Shown here piece by piece: positions 9,141-19,553 of a stretch of DNA of 64,000 nucleotides. A program made the position numbers and the translations under genes. Under the pieces are notes generated by a model. It ran no database searches. It was given only the letters and a program-made list of their open reading frames with translations, and was not told the DNA's origin. Every line of letters starts with the position of its first letter. Position 1 is the stretch's first letter. The stretch is from contig NZ_CP046605.1 in NCBI RefSeq assembly GCF_023520795.1, positions 2,091,438 to 2,155,437 of the forward strand, given 5' to 3'. This DNA comes from Corynebacterium accolens. GTDB lineage: Bacteria; Actinomycetota; Actinomycetes; Mycobacteriales; Mycobacteriaceae.

Positions 9141-12026
9141 TTACATCGGCTGGCCAGCACCTGCTGGTGGCGGGTTCTTGCCATCGTCGTCGGAGTTGCC
9201 GAGGCCCGGCTTTTCCGAAGGCACGTCCGGGGAAATGACGTCTGGCTCGCCGTTGGTGTCGATGCCGTCGTTGTCGGAACCGGAACCGCCGTCCTTTGGG
9301 CCACCATCCTTCGGATCGTCACCCTCTGGGCCGCCGTTGCCGTTGCCGTCACCGTCGCCGTTGTCGCCGTCGGAATCGGAGTTGTCCGAATCGGAACCGT
9401 CGGCGGCGTCTTCGGAGGGGTTGTTGTCGCGCACGGAGGCATCGGCAAGCGAGGGCTCATCGATGTCATCCGGCAACGGCTTCGGGCGCGGGGTGAAGGT
9501 GAAGGTGGCGCCGGAGTCGTCCTTGGACTCGCCGTCCCAGCCTTCGACGTCGACCGAGATGATCTCGCCGGCGCCAATCTCGCCGAAGAGGATCTTCTCC
9601 GAGAGCTGGTCCTCGATATCGCGCTGAATGGTACGGCGCAACGGGCGAGCACCAAGAACCGGGTCGAAGCCGCGCTGGGCCAGGAGGTTCTGGGCCTTAT
9701 CGGTGAGCTCGATGCCCATATCGCGCTCTTCCAGCTGGGTACCCACGCGGTCAATGAGCAGGTTAACCATCTGCACGATCTGCTCGCGGGTGAGCTGGTG
9801 GAAGACCACGACGTCATCGATACGGTTCAGGAACTCGGGGCGGAAGTGCTTCTTCAGCTCGTCGTTGACCTTGGCCTTCATGCGCTCGTACTGGGCATCC
9901 GAATCGTTCTCGCTGGCGCCGGTAAAGCCCAAGCCCACCGGCTTCGAGATGTCCTGGGTACCCAGGTTCGAGGTGAAGATGAGGACGGTGTTCTTGAAGT
10001 CGACGACGCGACCCTGGCCATCGGTAAGCCGGCCGTCTTCCAGCACCTGCAGCAAGGTGTTGTAGATCTCCTTGTGGGCCTTTTCGATCTCATCGAAAAG
10101 CACCACGGAGAACGGCTTGCGGCGAACCTTTTCGGTCAGCTGGCCGCCCTCTTCGTAGCCAACGTATCCCGGAGGAGCACCGAAGAGGCGGGAGGCGGTA
10201 AAGCGGTCGTGGAACTCACCCATATCGATCTGGATGAGGTCATCATCCGAACCGAAGAGGAAGTTAGCCAGCGACTTCGACAGCTCGGTCTTACCCACAC
10301 CGGACGGGCCGGCGAAGATGAAGGAACCGGAAGGACGGCGTGGATCCTTGAGGCCTGCACGGGTGCGGCGGATGGCGCGGGAGACGGACTTGACCGCCTC
10401 GTCTTGACCAATGATGCGCTTGTGCAGCTCTTCTTCCATGTTGAGCAGGCGGGAAGATTCCTTCTCCGTCAGCTTCAGCACGGGGATGCCGGTCCAGTGC
10501 GCCAGAACCTCAGCAATTTGGTCCTCGCCCACCTCGGCGATTTCCTCCAGGTCGCCGGAGCGCCACTGCTTTTCCTTCTCGGAACGCTCCTCGCCCAGCT
10601 TACGCTCGTCATCGCGCAGGCCGGCGGCCTTTTCAAAGTCTTGGGCATCGATAGCCGCTTCCTTTTCCCGGCGGACTTCCGCGATGCGGTCATCGACCTC
10701 GCGCAGGCCCTTCGGGGCGGTCATGCGCTTGATGCGCATGCGGGCACCGGCCTCATCGAGGAGGTCGACGGCCTTATCCGGCAAGAAGCGGTCATTGATG
10801 TAGCGGTCCGCCAGCTGCGCGGCAGCGTGCAGCGCCTCATCGGTGTAGGACACGCGGTGGTGCGCCTCGTACTTATCGCGCAGGCCCTTCAGGATGAGGA
10901 AGGTATCATCCAGCGAAGGTTCATCGACCTGCACCGGCTGGAAACGACGCTCCAGCGCGGCATCCTTTTCGATGTGCTTGCGGTACTCATCCAGGGTGGT
11001 AGCACCGATGGTCTGCAGCTCGCCGCGGGCCAGCTTGGGTTTTAGCAGCGAAGCGGCGTCAATGGCGCCCTCGGCAGCACCGGCACCGACGAGGGTGTGG
11101 ATCTCATCGATGAACAAGATGATGTCGCCGCGCTGGTTAATTTCTTTAAGAACCTTCTTCAGGCGTTCCTCAAAGTCACCGCGGTAGCGGGAACCGGCAA
11201 CCAAAGAACCCAGGTCAAGCGAGTACAGCTGCTTGTCCTTAAGCGTTTCTGGGACCTTGCCGTTGACAATGTCCAGCGCCAAGCCCTCAACCACGGCGGT
11301 CTTACCAACGCCGGGCTCACCAATGAGCACCGGGTTGTTCTTGGTGCGGCGCGAGAGCACCTGCATGATGCGCTCAACCTCAGACTCGCGGCCAACAACG
11401 GGGTCTAGCTTGCCATCCTTTGCCGCCTGGGTGAGGTTGCGGCCGAATTGGTCCAGCACGAGCGAGTTGGAGCGCTCGCCCGAGCCGCCGGAACCACCGC
11501 GTCCGCCAGCGCCGGCGCCGGAGCCTGCGCCCGCACCGATGGGGCCTGGGGCCTGATTCGAGTCGCCACCGCCTTCTTGCTGGCCACCCTCGTAGCCGGA
11601 GAGCAGCTGGATAACCTGCTGACGCACGCGCGGCAGATCCGCGCCGAGCTTCGTCAGCACCTGTGCGGCAACGCCGTCGCCCTCACGGATAAGTCCGAGC
11701 AAGAGGAACTCCGTGCCGATGTACTTGTGCCCCATCTGCAGGCCCTCGCGCAAGGACAGCTCGAGGACCTTCTTGGCGCGCGGGGTAAAAGGAATGTGGC
11801 CGGTGTGCGGCTGGCTGCCCTGGCCGATGATCTCTTCTACCTCACGGCGCACGTCCTCCAAGGAAATGCCCATGGATTCTAGAGCCTTGGCAGCTACACC
11901 TTCTCCCTCGTGGATAAGGCCGAGCAGGATGTGCTCGGTTCCGATGTAGTTGTGGTTAAGCATGCGTGCTTCTTCTTGCGCCAAGACAATGACGCGACGA
12001 GCACGGTCTGTAAACCTCTCGAACAT
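9141..12026 (-). CDS. clpC: ATP-dependent Clp protease ATPase subunit ClpC
   Basis: A HSP100 unfoldase that feeds substrates to ClpP1P2. The 961-residue protein has two N-terminal Clp repeats (residues 1-150), a Gly-rich linker, ATPase D1 with GEPGVGKTA, a UVR/coiled middle segment (about 430-470), ATPase D2 with GPSGVGKTE, and a C-terminal D2-small domain. After about residue 848 comes an unusual tail of about 110 residues, almost only Asp, Gly, Asn, Ser and Pro. The upstream region carries a SigH-type promoter and a ClgR-type operator, consistent with proteostasis control in corynebacteria. Confidence 0.95.
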   Translation of the reverse strand: MFERFTDRARRVIVLAQEEARMLNHNYIGTEHILLGLIHEGEGVAAKALESMGISLEDVRREVEEIIGQGSQPHTGHIPFTPRAKKVLELSLREGLQMGHKYIGTEFLLLGLIREGDGVAAQVLTKLGADLPRVRQQVIQLLSGYEGGQQEGGGDSNQAPGPIGAGAGSGAGAGGRGGSGGSGERSNSLVLDQFGRNLTQAAKDGKLDPVVGRESEVERIMQVLSRRTKNNPVLIGEPGVGKTAVVEGLALDIVNGKVPETLKDKQLYSLDLGSLVAGSRYRGDFEERLKKVLKEINQRGDIILFIDEIHTLVGAGAAEGAIDAASLLKPKLARGELQTIGATTLDEYRKHIEKDAALERRFQPVQVDEPSLDDTFLILKGLRDKYEAHHRVSYTDEALHAAAQLADRYINDRFLPDKAVDLLDEAGARMRIKRMTAPKGLREVDDRIAEVRREKEAAIDAQDFEKAAGLRDDERKLGEERSEKEKQWRSGDLEEIAEVGEDQIAEVLAHWTGIPVLKLTEKESSRLLNMEEELHKRIIGQDEAVKSVSRAIRRTRAGLKDPRRPSGSFIFAGPSGVGKTELSKSLANFLFGSDDDLIQIDMGEFHDRFTASRLFGAPPGYVGYEEGGQLTEKVRRKPFSVVLFDEIEKAHKEIYNTLLQVLEDGRLTDGQGRVVDFKNTVLIFTSNLGTQDISKPVGLGFTGASENDSDAQYERMKAKVNDELKKHFRPEFLNRIDDVVVFHQLTREQIVQMVNLLIDRVGTQLEERDMGIELTDKAQNLLAQRGFDPVLGARPLRRTIQRDIEDQLSEKILFGEIGAGEIISVDVEGWDGESKDDSGATFTFTPRPKPLPDDIDEPSLADASVRDNNPSEDAADGSDSDNSDSDGDNGDGDGNGNGGPEGDDPKDGGPKDGGSGSDNDGIDTNGEPDVISPDVPSEKPGLGNSDDDGKNPPPAGAGQPM

Positions 12027-12064
12027 GACTCCCCTAAACTTTCGCTTCTAATGTGGTACCCACT

Positions 12065-12092
12065 GTAACGCCGCACGCCCCAAAGGATTTCC
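12065..12092 (-). promoter_or_regulatory. SigH-type promoter of clpC
   Basis: The minus strand shows GGAAAT (12087-12092), a 16-base spacer and CGTTAC (12065-12070). This matches the actinobacterial SigH consensus GGAA-N16-20-GTT. The -10 end lies about 38 bases upstream of the clpC ATG. Confidence 0.6.
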
Positions 12093-12155
12093 TCTTTTTG
12101 GCCCCCATTGGCCTATAAACGCCCCAAACCGCCCATACTCGCAGCTCACATGGGT

Positions 12156-12173
12156 GTACGCCGGTAGCGAACA
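12156..12173. promoter_or_regulatory. ClgR-type operator
   Basis: The core CGC-N5-GCG is at 12159-12169 inside a T/A-flanked context (GTTCGCTACCGGCGTAC on the minus strand). It differs from the published ClgR consensus, recalled from memory, by one core base. It is 130 bases upstream of clpC and 70 bases upstream of the divergent gene, so it could affect both. Confidence 0.5.
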
Positions 12174-12242
12174 GGGCCTATTTAGCCTAGAATCTTCTTC
12201 ATTCTCCCTGTCTCCTCGTAAATACAAAGGAATAAGCTCACC

Positions 12243-13580
12243 GTGCCGCACCTTCCCGAATTCTTTGCTTCCCAGCACAACCTGCATGAAAAGGCAGTGC
12301 TGGATGAGGGCCCTAATTCCACCCTTTTTGCCGTGGAGGATGGCTCCACGCACGAGGAATTTACGGTGGAGATCTTCGCGGCGAAGGCAAAGGGCATCGT
12401 CAAGGCCTCTACCGCCCTGCACGGCCTGCACCACCCCGCGCTCGCCGCCCTGGTGGGGTCTGGCACCACCGCGGATGGCCAGGAGTTCTTAGTCCGCAAG
12501 GCCTGCTCGAGTACTGCACTGCCCACGCTTGCCGATGCCCCCACCAACTCCCACACCCAAGAAATCCTCACCCCCGTGGCAGGCGCGGTGGATTTCCTGA
12601 TTAGCCGCAACCGCGCGGATTTCGCCGTCCACGGGCTCAAGACCGATCGCGTGTTTGTGGATGAGGATAAAAAGGTCGCCGTCCTCGCCGCCGCTGGCCC
12701 AGGCGGTGCAAGCACGGCGGAGGAATCCGCCGAGAATGATGGGGAGAAATCGGCGGAGGAAACCGCCGAGAAAACTTCAGAAAAGGCCGAGAGCGCGACG
12801 GGTGCCGATGCGGTCCGCGCCTTCCAAGAACTCGTTGCCGCCACGTGCCCTTCCTTCACGCCGGAGGAGGATTATTCGAGCGCTAAAGAGGTCGTGGCGG
12901 CGCTGCGCCCCGAGCGCGATCTCGATACCTCGCAATTCCCATCGGTACAGGCCGAAGAACCCGAGTCCCAGCCGCAGCAACACTTCCCGCCGCAACCGCA
13001 GCAGCAGTTCCCGCCGCAGAACCAGGCGGGACCGCAGTATCAACAGCAATACCAGCAGCAATACCAACAGCAGCCGATGCCACCGATAAATGCGGCCCCG
13101 CCAAAGAAGAAGGGCAAGGGCGGGCTCATCGCGCTCATTTCCGTTCTGGCCGTCATCGCGGTGGCCGCCGCGGGAGCGTTGTGGTTCTTCCTGTCCTACC
13201 CCAGCTGGGATGCCAAGGAAAAGAACCTAGTGGAGGCTTATCCGAGCCTGATTGGCTCGCGCAGCGGCCAAGACGGCACGCTCGGCGCGGAGTGTTCCTC
13301 CCGCACCCCAGAGGACGGGCAAGAAGCGAAGATCACCTGCTCGGGAGATGGCTTCAGCTACACCGCCGCCTACTATCCCAGCGTGGAAGAACGCGATGCC
13401 GTTCTCCCAGACACTGACCCAGTAGAGCTATCTAACGATAGGTGCACCATCCAAAGCTACGAGGCCTCAAAGGATCCGATGACCTACGTCATGGCCGTGG
13501 AAGGCACTCAGTCCATCTTCATGGTGTGGGGCGACGATGCCGAATCCGCGCGGCTCAAGCTACCTCTGTGTGCACAGTAG
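12243..13580 (+). CDS. Membrane protein with degenerate kinase-like N-domain and Gln-rich linker
   Basis: Starts at GTG 12243 with AAAGGAA 10 bases upstream. Residues 1-215 read like a worn protein-kinase fold: a segment DFAVHGLKTDRVFVDEDKKV resembles the HRDLKPxN catalytic loop plus hinge but lacks the HRD Asp and DFG. Residues about 160-185 are Glu/Ala/Lys repeats. A Gln/Pro-rich linker spans about 235-285, one transmembrane helix lies near 293-315, and a 130-residue C-terminal extracellular domain carries four cysteines. The layout (cytoplasmic pseudokinase, helix, external sensor) mimics PknB-type receptors or CwlM/MviN-like scaffolds. It is divergent from clpC. Function is inferred only. 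Confidence 0.7.
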   Translation: MPHLPEFFASQHNLHEKAVLDEGPNSTLFAVEDGSTHEEFTVEIFAAKAKGIVKASTALHGLHHPALAALVGSGTTADGQEFLVRKACSSTALPTLADAPTNSHTQEILTPVAGAVDFLISRNRADFAVHGLKTDRVFVDEDKKVAVLAAAGPGGASTAEESAENDGEKSAEETAEKTSEKAESATGADAVRAFQELVAATCPSFTPEEDYSSAKEVVAALRPERDLDTSQFPSVQAEEPESQPQQHFPPQPQQQFPPQNQAGPQYQQQYQQQYQQQPMPPINAAPPKKKGKGGLIALISVLAVIAVAAAGALWFFLSYPSWDAKEKNLVEAYPSLIGSRSGQDGTLGAECSSRTPEDGQEAKITCSGDGFSYTAAYYPSVEERDAVLPDTDPVELSNDRCTIQSYEASKDPMTYVMAVEGTQSIFMVWGDDAESARLKLPLCAQ

Positions 13581-13636
13581 GCGCCGGAGGAGAGCTGGTG
13601 AGGCTGACCGGTCCGCGCTCTCCCGGCAGGGGTTAC

Positions 13637-13666
13637 TCCGCGCGGCGCTAGTCCGCGCGGCGCTAG
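13637..13666. repeat. Tandem 15-bp duplication at the MFS gene 3' end
   Basis: TCCGCGCGGCGCTAG occurs twice in tandem (13637-13651 and 13652-13666); the second copy contains the MFS stop codon. Each unit is self-complementary in its centre, so it may also act as a weak terminator. Confidence 0.6.
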
Positions 13667-15084
13667 TCCGCGGCGGGCACGCGCTTGAGCAGCGGCGCGA
13701 GCACGAGCACGAAAAGCGAGAGCACGCCGGCGAAAAGGAAAGCCCAGTGCGCACCTTGGGCGGTGGCGGCGGCCTCGCTCATGCCCTCGGCTTGACCGGA
13801 CTTGGTACCGCTGGTCAAAAAGGCCACGAGGAAGGCGGTACCCGCCGCGCCGGCCAGCTGCTGCAGCGTATTCAAGATGGCGGAGCCGTGCGAATAGAGG
13901 TCATCGGGAAGCGAGGACAACGAGACCGTCATCAGCGGGGTCATCATGAGCGCAATACCCACGGCGAACAGGATATGCATGCCGATGACCATCCACACCT
14001 CGCTGTTTTCTGTCAGCAGGGTCATCAACCAGATGCCGGTAGAAAACATGATGGCGCCGGGAATCAACAGGGGCCGGGGGCCAAGGGCGTCATAAATCCG
14101 CCCCACAATCGGGGAAATACCGCCCTGCAGGAGGCCGCCGGGCATCACCACGAGGCCGGTGACCAGCGAGGATACCGCCAGCGAGGTCTGCAGATAAATG
14201 GGCAAGATATTCACCGTACCCAGCAGCAGGGCGAACATGAGCAGCATGGCGATGACCGCGAGGGTGAAATTACGGACCTTAAACGGGCGCAGGTCCAAAA
14301 GCGCGCGGTTTACCTTAGCCAGCCGGAGTTGGCGCACGGTAAAGGTAATGAGGGTGAGGACGCCGAGGAGGAGCACGAGGGCATCGGCAAGCGAGCCGCC
14401 CTCCACCATCTTTTCGATGGACGATAAGCCATAAATGAGCCCGCCGAAGGCCAGGGCGGATAAGAATACCGACGGAATATCGAGCGGGGTATCCCTGCGC
14501 TCACCCACGTTGACCAGGCGGAAGTAGCCGGCGATGCTGATGGCGGCGATGAGCGGGACCATGGTCCAGAAGATGACGTGCCAAGTCGCCATACTCAAGA
14601 TGAACCCGCCGACGGTGGGGCCCAAGGCCGGCGCCACGGAGATGACCACGGTGATAATACCCATGACGGTGCCGCGGCGCTGCGGTGGAACGAGCGTCAT
14701 GGCCACGGTCATAAGCGTAGGAATCATCAGCGCGGTGCCGGCGGCTTGCAGCACGCGGCCGACCAGCAGCAGCCCAAAGGCCGGGGCGAGGGCCGCCAGA
14801 ACCGTGCCCGTCAGGAAGACGCCGGTGGAGGCGCCAAAAATCTGCCGGGTGGTGAATTTATCCATCAGGAACCCGGTGGTGGGAATGACCACACCCATGG
14901 TGAGCAAGAAGCCGGTCAGCAGCCACTGCGCGGAGGTCGCCGGGATGGAGAAATCCGCCATGATGGTGGGCAGCGCCACCGAAAGCGCGGTTTCATTCAG
15001 GATCATCACCATCGCGGAGAGCACCAAGATGGTGAGGTTCGCTATGACCTCTGCGGAGATTTTCGGGGCGGGATTCTGAGACAC
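13663..15084 (-). CDS. MFS multidrug exporter, DHA2 (14-helix) family
   Basis: A proton-driven drug/cation exporter of the EmrB/QacA type. The 473-residue model from GTG 15084 has 14 hydrophobic segments. The family motif C region reads LVGRVLQAAGTALMIPTLMT, and motif A appears in the loop after helix 2 (GFLMDKFTTRQIFG). The open frame extends to 15195 but the extra residues are Arg/Asn-rich and lie in the guaB1 promoter region; no Shine-Dalgarno supports any start, so the start is uncertain. Substrate unknown. It is divergently arranged with guaB1. Confidence 0.85.
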   Translation of the reverse strand: MSQNPAPKISAEVIANLTILVLSAMVMILNETALSVALPTIMADFSIPATSAQWLLTGFLLTMGVVIPTTGFLMDKFTTRQIFGASTGVFLTGTVLAALAPAFGLLLVGRVLQAAGTALMIPTLMTVAMTLVPPQRRGTVMGIITVVISVAPALGPTVGGFILSMATWHVIFWTMVPLIAAISIAGYFRLVNVGERRDTPLDIPSVFLSALAFGGLIYGLSSIEKMVEGGSLADALVLLLGVLTLITFTVRQLRLAKVNRALLDLRPFKVRNFTLAVIAMLLMFALLLGTVNILPIYLQTSLAVSSLVTGLVVMPGGLLQGGISPIVGRIYDALGPRPLLIPGAIMFSTGIWLMTLLTENSEVWMVIGMHILFAVGIALMMTPLMTVSLSSLPDDLYSHGSAILNTLQQLAGAAGTAFLVAFLTSGTKSGQAEGMSEAAATAQGAHWAFLFAGVLSLFVLVLAPLLKRVPAAD

Positions 15085-15133
15085 CAAATCAGGATACTGA
15101 GTTGGCTTAACCTGCAAAACTTGGGGCGTATGA

Positions 15134-16618
<1,485 letters not shown>

Positions 16619-16636
16619 GGTGATTCAGGCGCGTGC

Positions 16637-16642
16637 TACTTT
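16637..16642 (+). promoter_or_regulatory. -10 element for leaderless crtB
   Basis: TACTTT lies 7 bases before ATG 16650 in the 31-base gap after guaB1, and no Shine-Dalgarno is present, so a leaderless crtB transcript is plausible. Confidence 0.3.
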
Positions 16643-16649
16643 TGCAAGT

Positions 16650-17504
16650 ATGTTGACTCGCTATGACCAGGCGGCCTCGCGCGCGGCCGCGCAGGTTATG
16701 GGGCAGTATTCCACCAGTTTTTCCCTGGCCACGCGCCTTTTGCGCGGGCGGGTGCGCGAAGACATCCGCCACCTTTATGCCGTGGTGCGCATCGCGGACG
16801 AGCTTGTCGATGGCACCGCTGACCAGGCCAGCATCGATGCCGCCGCCACGCTCGATGCCTACGAGGCCGCTATCTTGGCGGCGCCGGAGAAAAGGCTGCA
16901 CACCGATCCCGTCGTGCACTCCTATGCCATTACCGCTAGGCGCTGCGGCTTCCAGCGCGAGCACCTCGTGGCCTTTTTCGATTCCATGCGCGCCGACCTT
17001 AACCAGCGGGAGTATTCCGCCGCGGAACTCGCCGAGTATATCTACGGCTCCGCCGAGGTCATCGGCCTATTGTGCGTGCAAGTCTTCCTAGCGGAAGAGA
17101 CCGTCTCTGCCGCCGACCGCGCCGCGATGGACCGCGGTGCGCGCCACTTGGGCTCCGCGTTTCAAAAGATTAACTTCCTGCGGGACCTGGGCGAGGACTC
17201 CTCGGTCCTCGGCCGGGCCTATTTCCCGCAGGCTGCTGGTGGCGTGCTTTCCGAGGCCGCCAAATCCGCCCTCATCGCCGAAATCCGCCGCGAGCTCGCC
17301 GCCGCCGAAGAAGCCATTAACCTCTTGCCGCTTTCCGCCCGCGTTGGCGTGCGCGCGGCCGCCGATATCTTTGCCGAGCTCACCAACCGGCTCGCTGCTA
17401 CCCCCGCCGCGGAGTTAAAAACCACCCGCATATCCGTGCCGAATCGCACCAAGGCGTGGCTGGCCGCCCGCGCCGTACGATGCGCGGGGCGCGCGGGGCG
17501 GTAG
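16650..17504 (+). CDS. crtB: Phytoene/squalene synthase family protein
   Basis: Condenses two prenyl diphosphates head to head, in carotenoid synthesis two GGPP to phytoene. The 284-residue protein has both Asp-rich, Mg-binding motifs: DELVD at 50-54 and DLGED at 179-183. The N-terminal YSTSFSLATRLL (20-31) is typical. A longer frame open from 16251 lies inside guaB1 in another frame and is rejected. It is followed 64 bases later by crtI. No geranylgeranyl-diphosphate synthase, cyclase or elongase gene lies in this window. Confidence 0.9.
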   Translation: MLTRYDQAASRAAAQVMGQYSTSFSLATRLLRGRVREDIRHLYAVVRIADELVDGTADQASIDAAATLDAYEAAILAAPEKRLHTDPVVHSYAITARRCGFQREHLVAFFDSMRADLNQREYSAAELAEYIYGSAEVIGLLCVQVFLAEETVSAADRAAMDRGARHLGSAFQKINFLRDLGEDSSVLGRAYFPQAAGGVLSEAAKSALIAEIRRELAAAEEAINLLPLSARVGVRAAADIFAELTNRLAATPAAELKTTRISVPNRTKAWLAARAVRCAGRAGR

Positions 17505-17568
17505 TGCACCGCGCGGAGATGAGCGAGCAGGTAAAGGACCCCGAAGAAGACTGCAGACTAAGGAGAAT

Positions 17569-19170
17569 ATGATGCGCGCCGTTGTCATCGGGGCCGGCAT
17601 CGCCGGCCTGGCTACCGCTGCCCTACTGGGCAAAGAGGGCTACGAGGTCACCGTCGTAGATTCCCTAGACGAGGTCGGCGGGCGCGCGGGCAGCTATACG
17701 GAGGCCGGGTTCCGCTGGGATACCGGACCGTCCTGGTACCTCATGCCGGATGCCTTCGACCACTTCTTTTCCCTCTGCGGTACCTCGACAGAAAAGGAAC
17801 TGGATCTGGTGGGACTCTCGCCGGATTACCGCGTCTATACCGGCAGCCCCACCGCATCCACTCCTGGCAGCGCCTCGCGACCTACCCCCGTGGATATTCA
17901 CTCCGGAACCGATAACGTGGCCCAACTCTTCGAGTCGATAGAACCAGGCGCCGGCAAGCAGGTGCGCACCTATTTGGCAGATGCCAGCGACGCCTACCAG
18001 GTAGCGCTCGATCACTTTTTGTACACCACTTTTTCGGCGCCGTTGAACCTGGTGCATAGTGATATTCGGCATCGGCTAGCGCGAATCGCGGCGCTTTTAA
18101 CCAGCAGCCTGCAGCGCTATGTCAATGAGAAATTTTCGGATACGCGCCTGCGCCAGATTCTGAGCTACCCAGCGGTTTTTCTCTCCTCTGAACCTGCCGC
18201 AACCCCCGCGCTATATTCACTGCTCAGCCATACCGATTTGGTGGAAGGCGTGCGCTACCCGCGCGGTGGATTCGCTGCCGTAGTCGAGGCCATCTACCGC
18301 CAAGCCCAAAATTTTGGCACCACGTTCCGCTTGGGCGAAGAGGTCACCGCCATAACCACCGCCGGCGGTTCCTCCGCCCGCGCCACCGACGTCCGCGCCA
18401 CCGGTGTCCGCACAACAAACGGGCACATCGATGCCGATATTGTGGTCTCGGCTGCGGACCTGCACCATACCGAAACCCACCTCTTACCGCCGAAGCTGCG
18501 CACCTATCCGCAGCGCTACTGGGCCCGCCGCAATCCAGGGCTCGGCACCGTGGTGGTGCTCGCCGGTGTGCAGGGAAAACTCCCGCAGCTAGCTCACCAC
18601 ACCTTTTTGTTCAGCCAGGACTGGGACCCGGATTTCCGGGCCGTGTTTTCTGGACCAGAACCTATGCGCCCGCTCGGGGCCTCGCGGTCTATCTATATAT
18701 CCAAAACCTCAGCCACCGACGCCGATGTGGCACCCGAGGACCACGAAAACCTCTTCTTCCTCATTCCCGTGCCGGCTGCAGAAGACCTTGGCCACGGCGA
18801 TGCCTACCATCCCGAGGCGTCCCCACGCGTTAAGGCGATCGCTCAAGCAGCCATCGACCAGCTATCGGCCACCGCCGGGATTCCAGACCTGCACGAGCGA
18901 ATTACCATCACCCGCACCCTTGGCCCCGCCGATTTTGCCGAGCGCTATCACTCCTGGTCAGGCGGGGCTTTGGGGCCAGCGCATACGCTTTTTCAATCCG
19001 CATTCTTCCGCGGGCGCAATGCCTCGCGCAAGGTGACCGGCCTTTACTACGCTGGTGCGACCACCGTGCCAGGAGTCGGCGTGCCGATGTGCCTGATTTC
19101 TGCAGAAAACATCATCAAACGCCTGCGCGATGACCGCTCCGCGGGCCCGCTTCCTACAGATGGTGCCTGA
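17569..19170 (+). CDS. crtI: Phytoene desaturase (CrtI family)
   Basis: A FAD-dependent desaturase/isomerase acting on the crtB product. The N-terminal dinucleotide fold is VVIGAGIAGLATAALLGKEG, and the C-terminal signature includes GLYYAGATTVPGVGVPMCLI. The 533-residue length is slightly above the usual 500; a variable insert near residues 265-285 is Ala/Thr/Arg-rich. AAGGAG lies 5 bases before ATG-ATG, so either ATG may serve. It probably forms an operon with crtB. The colour of the end product cannot be predicted because later genes are absent here. Confidence 0.92.
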   Translation: MMRAVVIGAGIAGLATAALLGKEGYEVTVVDSLDEVGGRAGSYTEAGFRWDTGPSWYLMPDAFDHFFSLCGTSTEKELDLVGLSPDYRVYTGSPTASTPGSASRPTPVDIHSGTDNVAQLFESIEPGAGKQVRTYLADASDAYQVALDHFLYTTFSAPLNLVHSDIRHRLARIAALLTSSLQRYVNEKFSDTRLRQILSYPAVFLSSEPAATPALYSLLSHTDLVEGVRYPRGGFAAVVEAIYRQAQNFGTTFRLGEEVTAITTAGGSSARATDVRATGVRTTNGHIDADIVVSAADLHHTETHLLPPKLRTYPQRYWARRNPGLGTVVVLAGVQGKLPQLAHHTFLFSQDWDPDFRAVFSGPEPMRPLGASRSIYISKTSATDADVAPEDHENLFFLIPVPAAEDLGHGDAYHPEASPRVKAIAQAAIDQLSATAGIPDLHERITITRTLGPADFAERYHSWSGGALGPAHTLFQSAFFRGRNASRKVTGLYYAGATTVPGVGVPMCLISAENIIKRLRDDRSAGPLPTDGA

Positions 19171-19320
19171 GCCGCTCGCCGGATCGTTCTCTGCTTGCCG
19201 CTCACCTCTCGCAGCGCGGCCTCCGATGCGCAACGTCTCCCGTTCGGCCTCGATTGTGCAGCTTTCGATGCGCAACCTCTTTTGTGCAACCTCGGATGCG
19301 CATCCTCCTATGCAATAGGT

Positions 19321-19385
19321 CCTCGGTGATAACTGAGCAAACTCGGCCCTGAAATGTAGCATTTTTCGCTCAGATATCACCGAGG
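19321..19385. repeat. 18-bp inverted repeat with a nested inner hairpin
   Basis: CCTCGGTGATAACTGAGC (19321-19338) and GCTCAGATATCACCGAGG (19368-19385) pair at 17 of 18 positions. The 29-base loop contains GAAATG-TAG-CATTTTTC, which can fold again. Outside the right arm AGGTTGCAC mirrors the TGTGCAACCT motif left of the left arm, so the structure may be larger. Confidence 0.75.
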
Positions 19386-19460
19386 AGGTTGCACTTTTGT
19401 GAAGTCGATAGAAGTACGTAGAAATACGCAAAATAGGCAGGAGTAGGTAGAGGTAGACAA

Positions 19461-19494
19461 AGAAAAAGGCTGCAGCCAAAGGGAGGCTGCAGCC
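19461..19494 (-). terminator. Rho-independent terminator of lysS
   Basis: Two copies of the palindrome GGCTGCAGCC (19468-19477 and 19485-19494) form a 10-bp stem. Read on the minus strand it is followed by TTTTTCTTTG, 60 bases after the lysS stop. Confidence 0.85.
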
Positions 19495-19553
19495 GGTGTC
19501 GGGGCGCTAACGTGTGCCCGCGTGGGCGGGCACCGAGTGGGCGCCGGGTATGG

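Larger units (their letters stand above)
19171..19553. other. Non-coding crtI-lysS interval rich in short repeats and nested inverted repeats
   Basis: The 383 bases between convergent crtI and lysS carry no convincing gene. They hold a loosely repeated motif (GATGCGCAACxTC and TTGTGCAACCTC variants between 19203 and 19310), an 18-bp inverted repeat (19321-19338 with 19368-19385), a purine-rich stretch (19400-19470) and the lysS terminator. Confidence 0.7.

Noticed and set aside
19203-19310. CRISPR-like short repeats
   Set aside because: Spacing is irregular, repeats are short and degenerate, and no cas genes are near.
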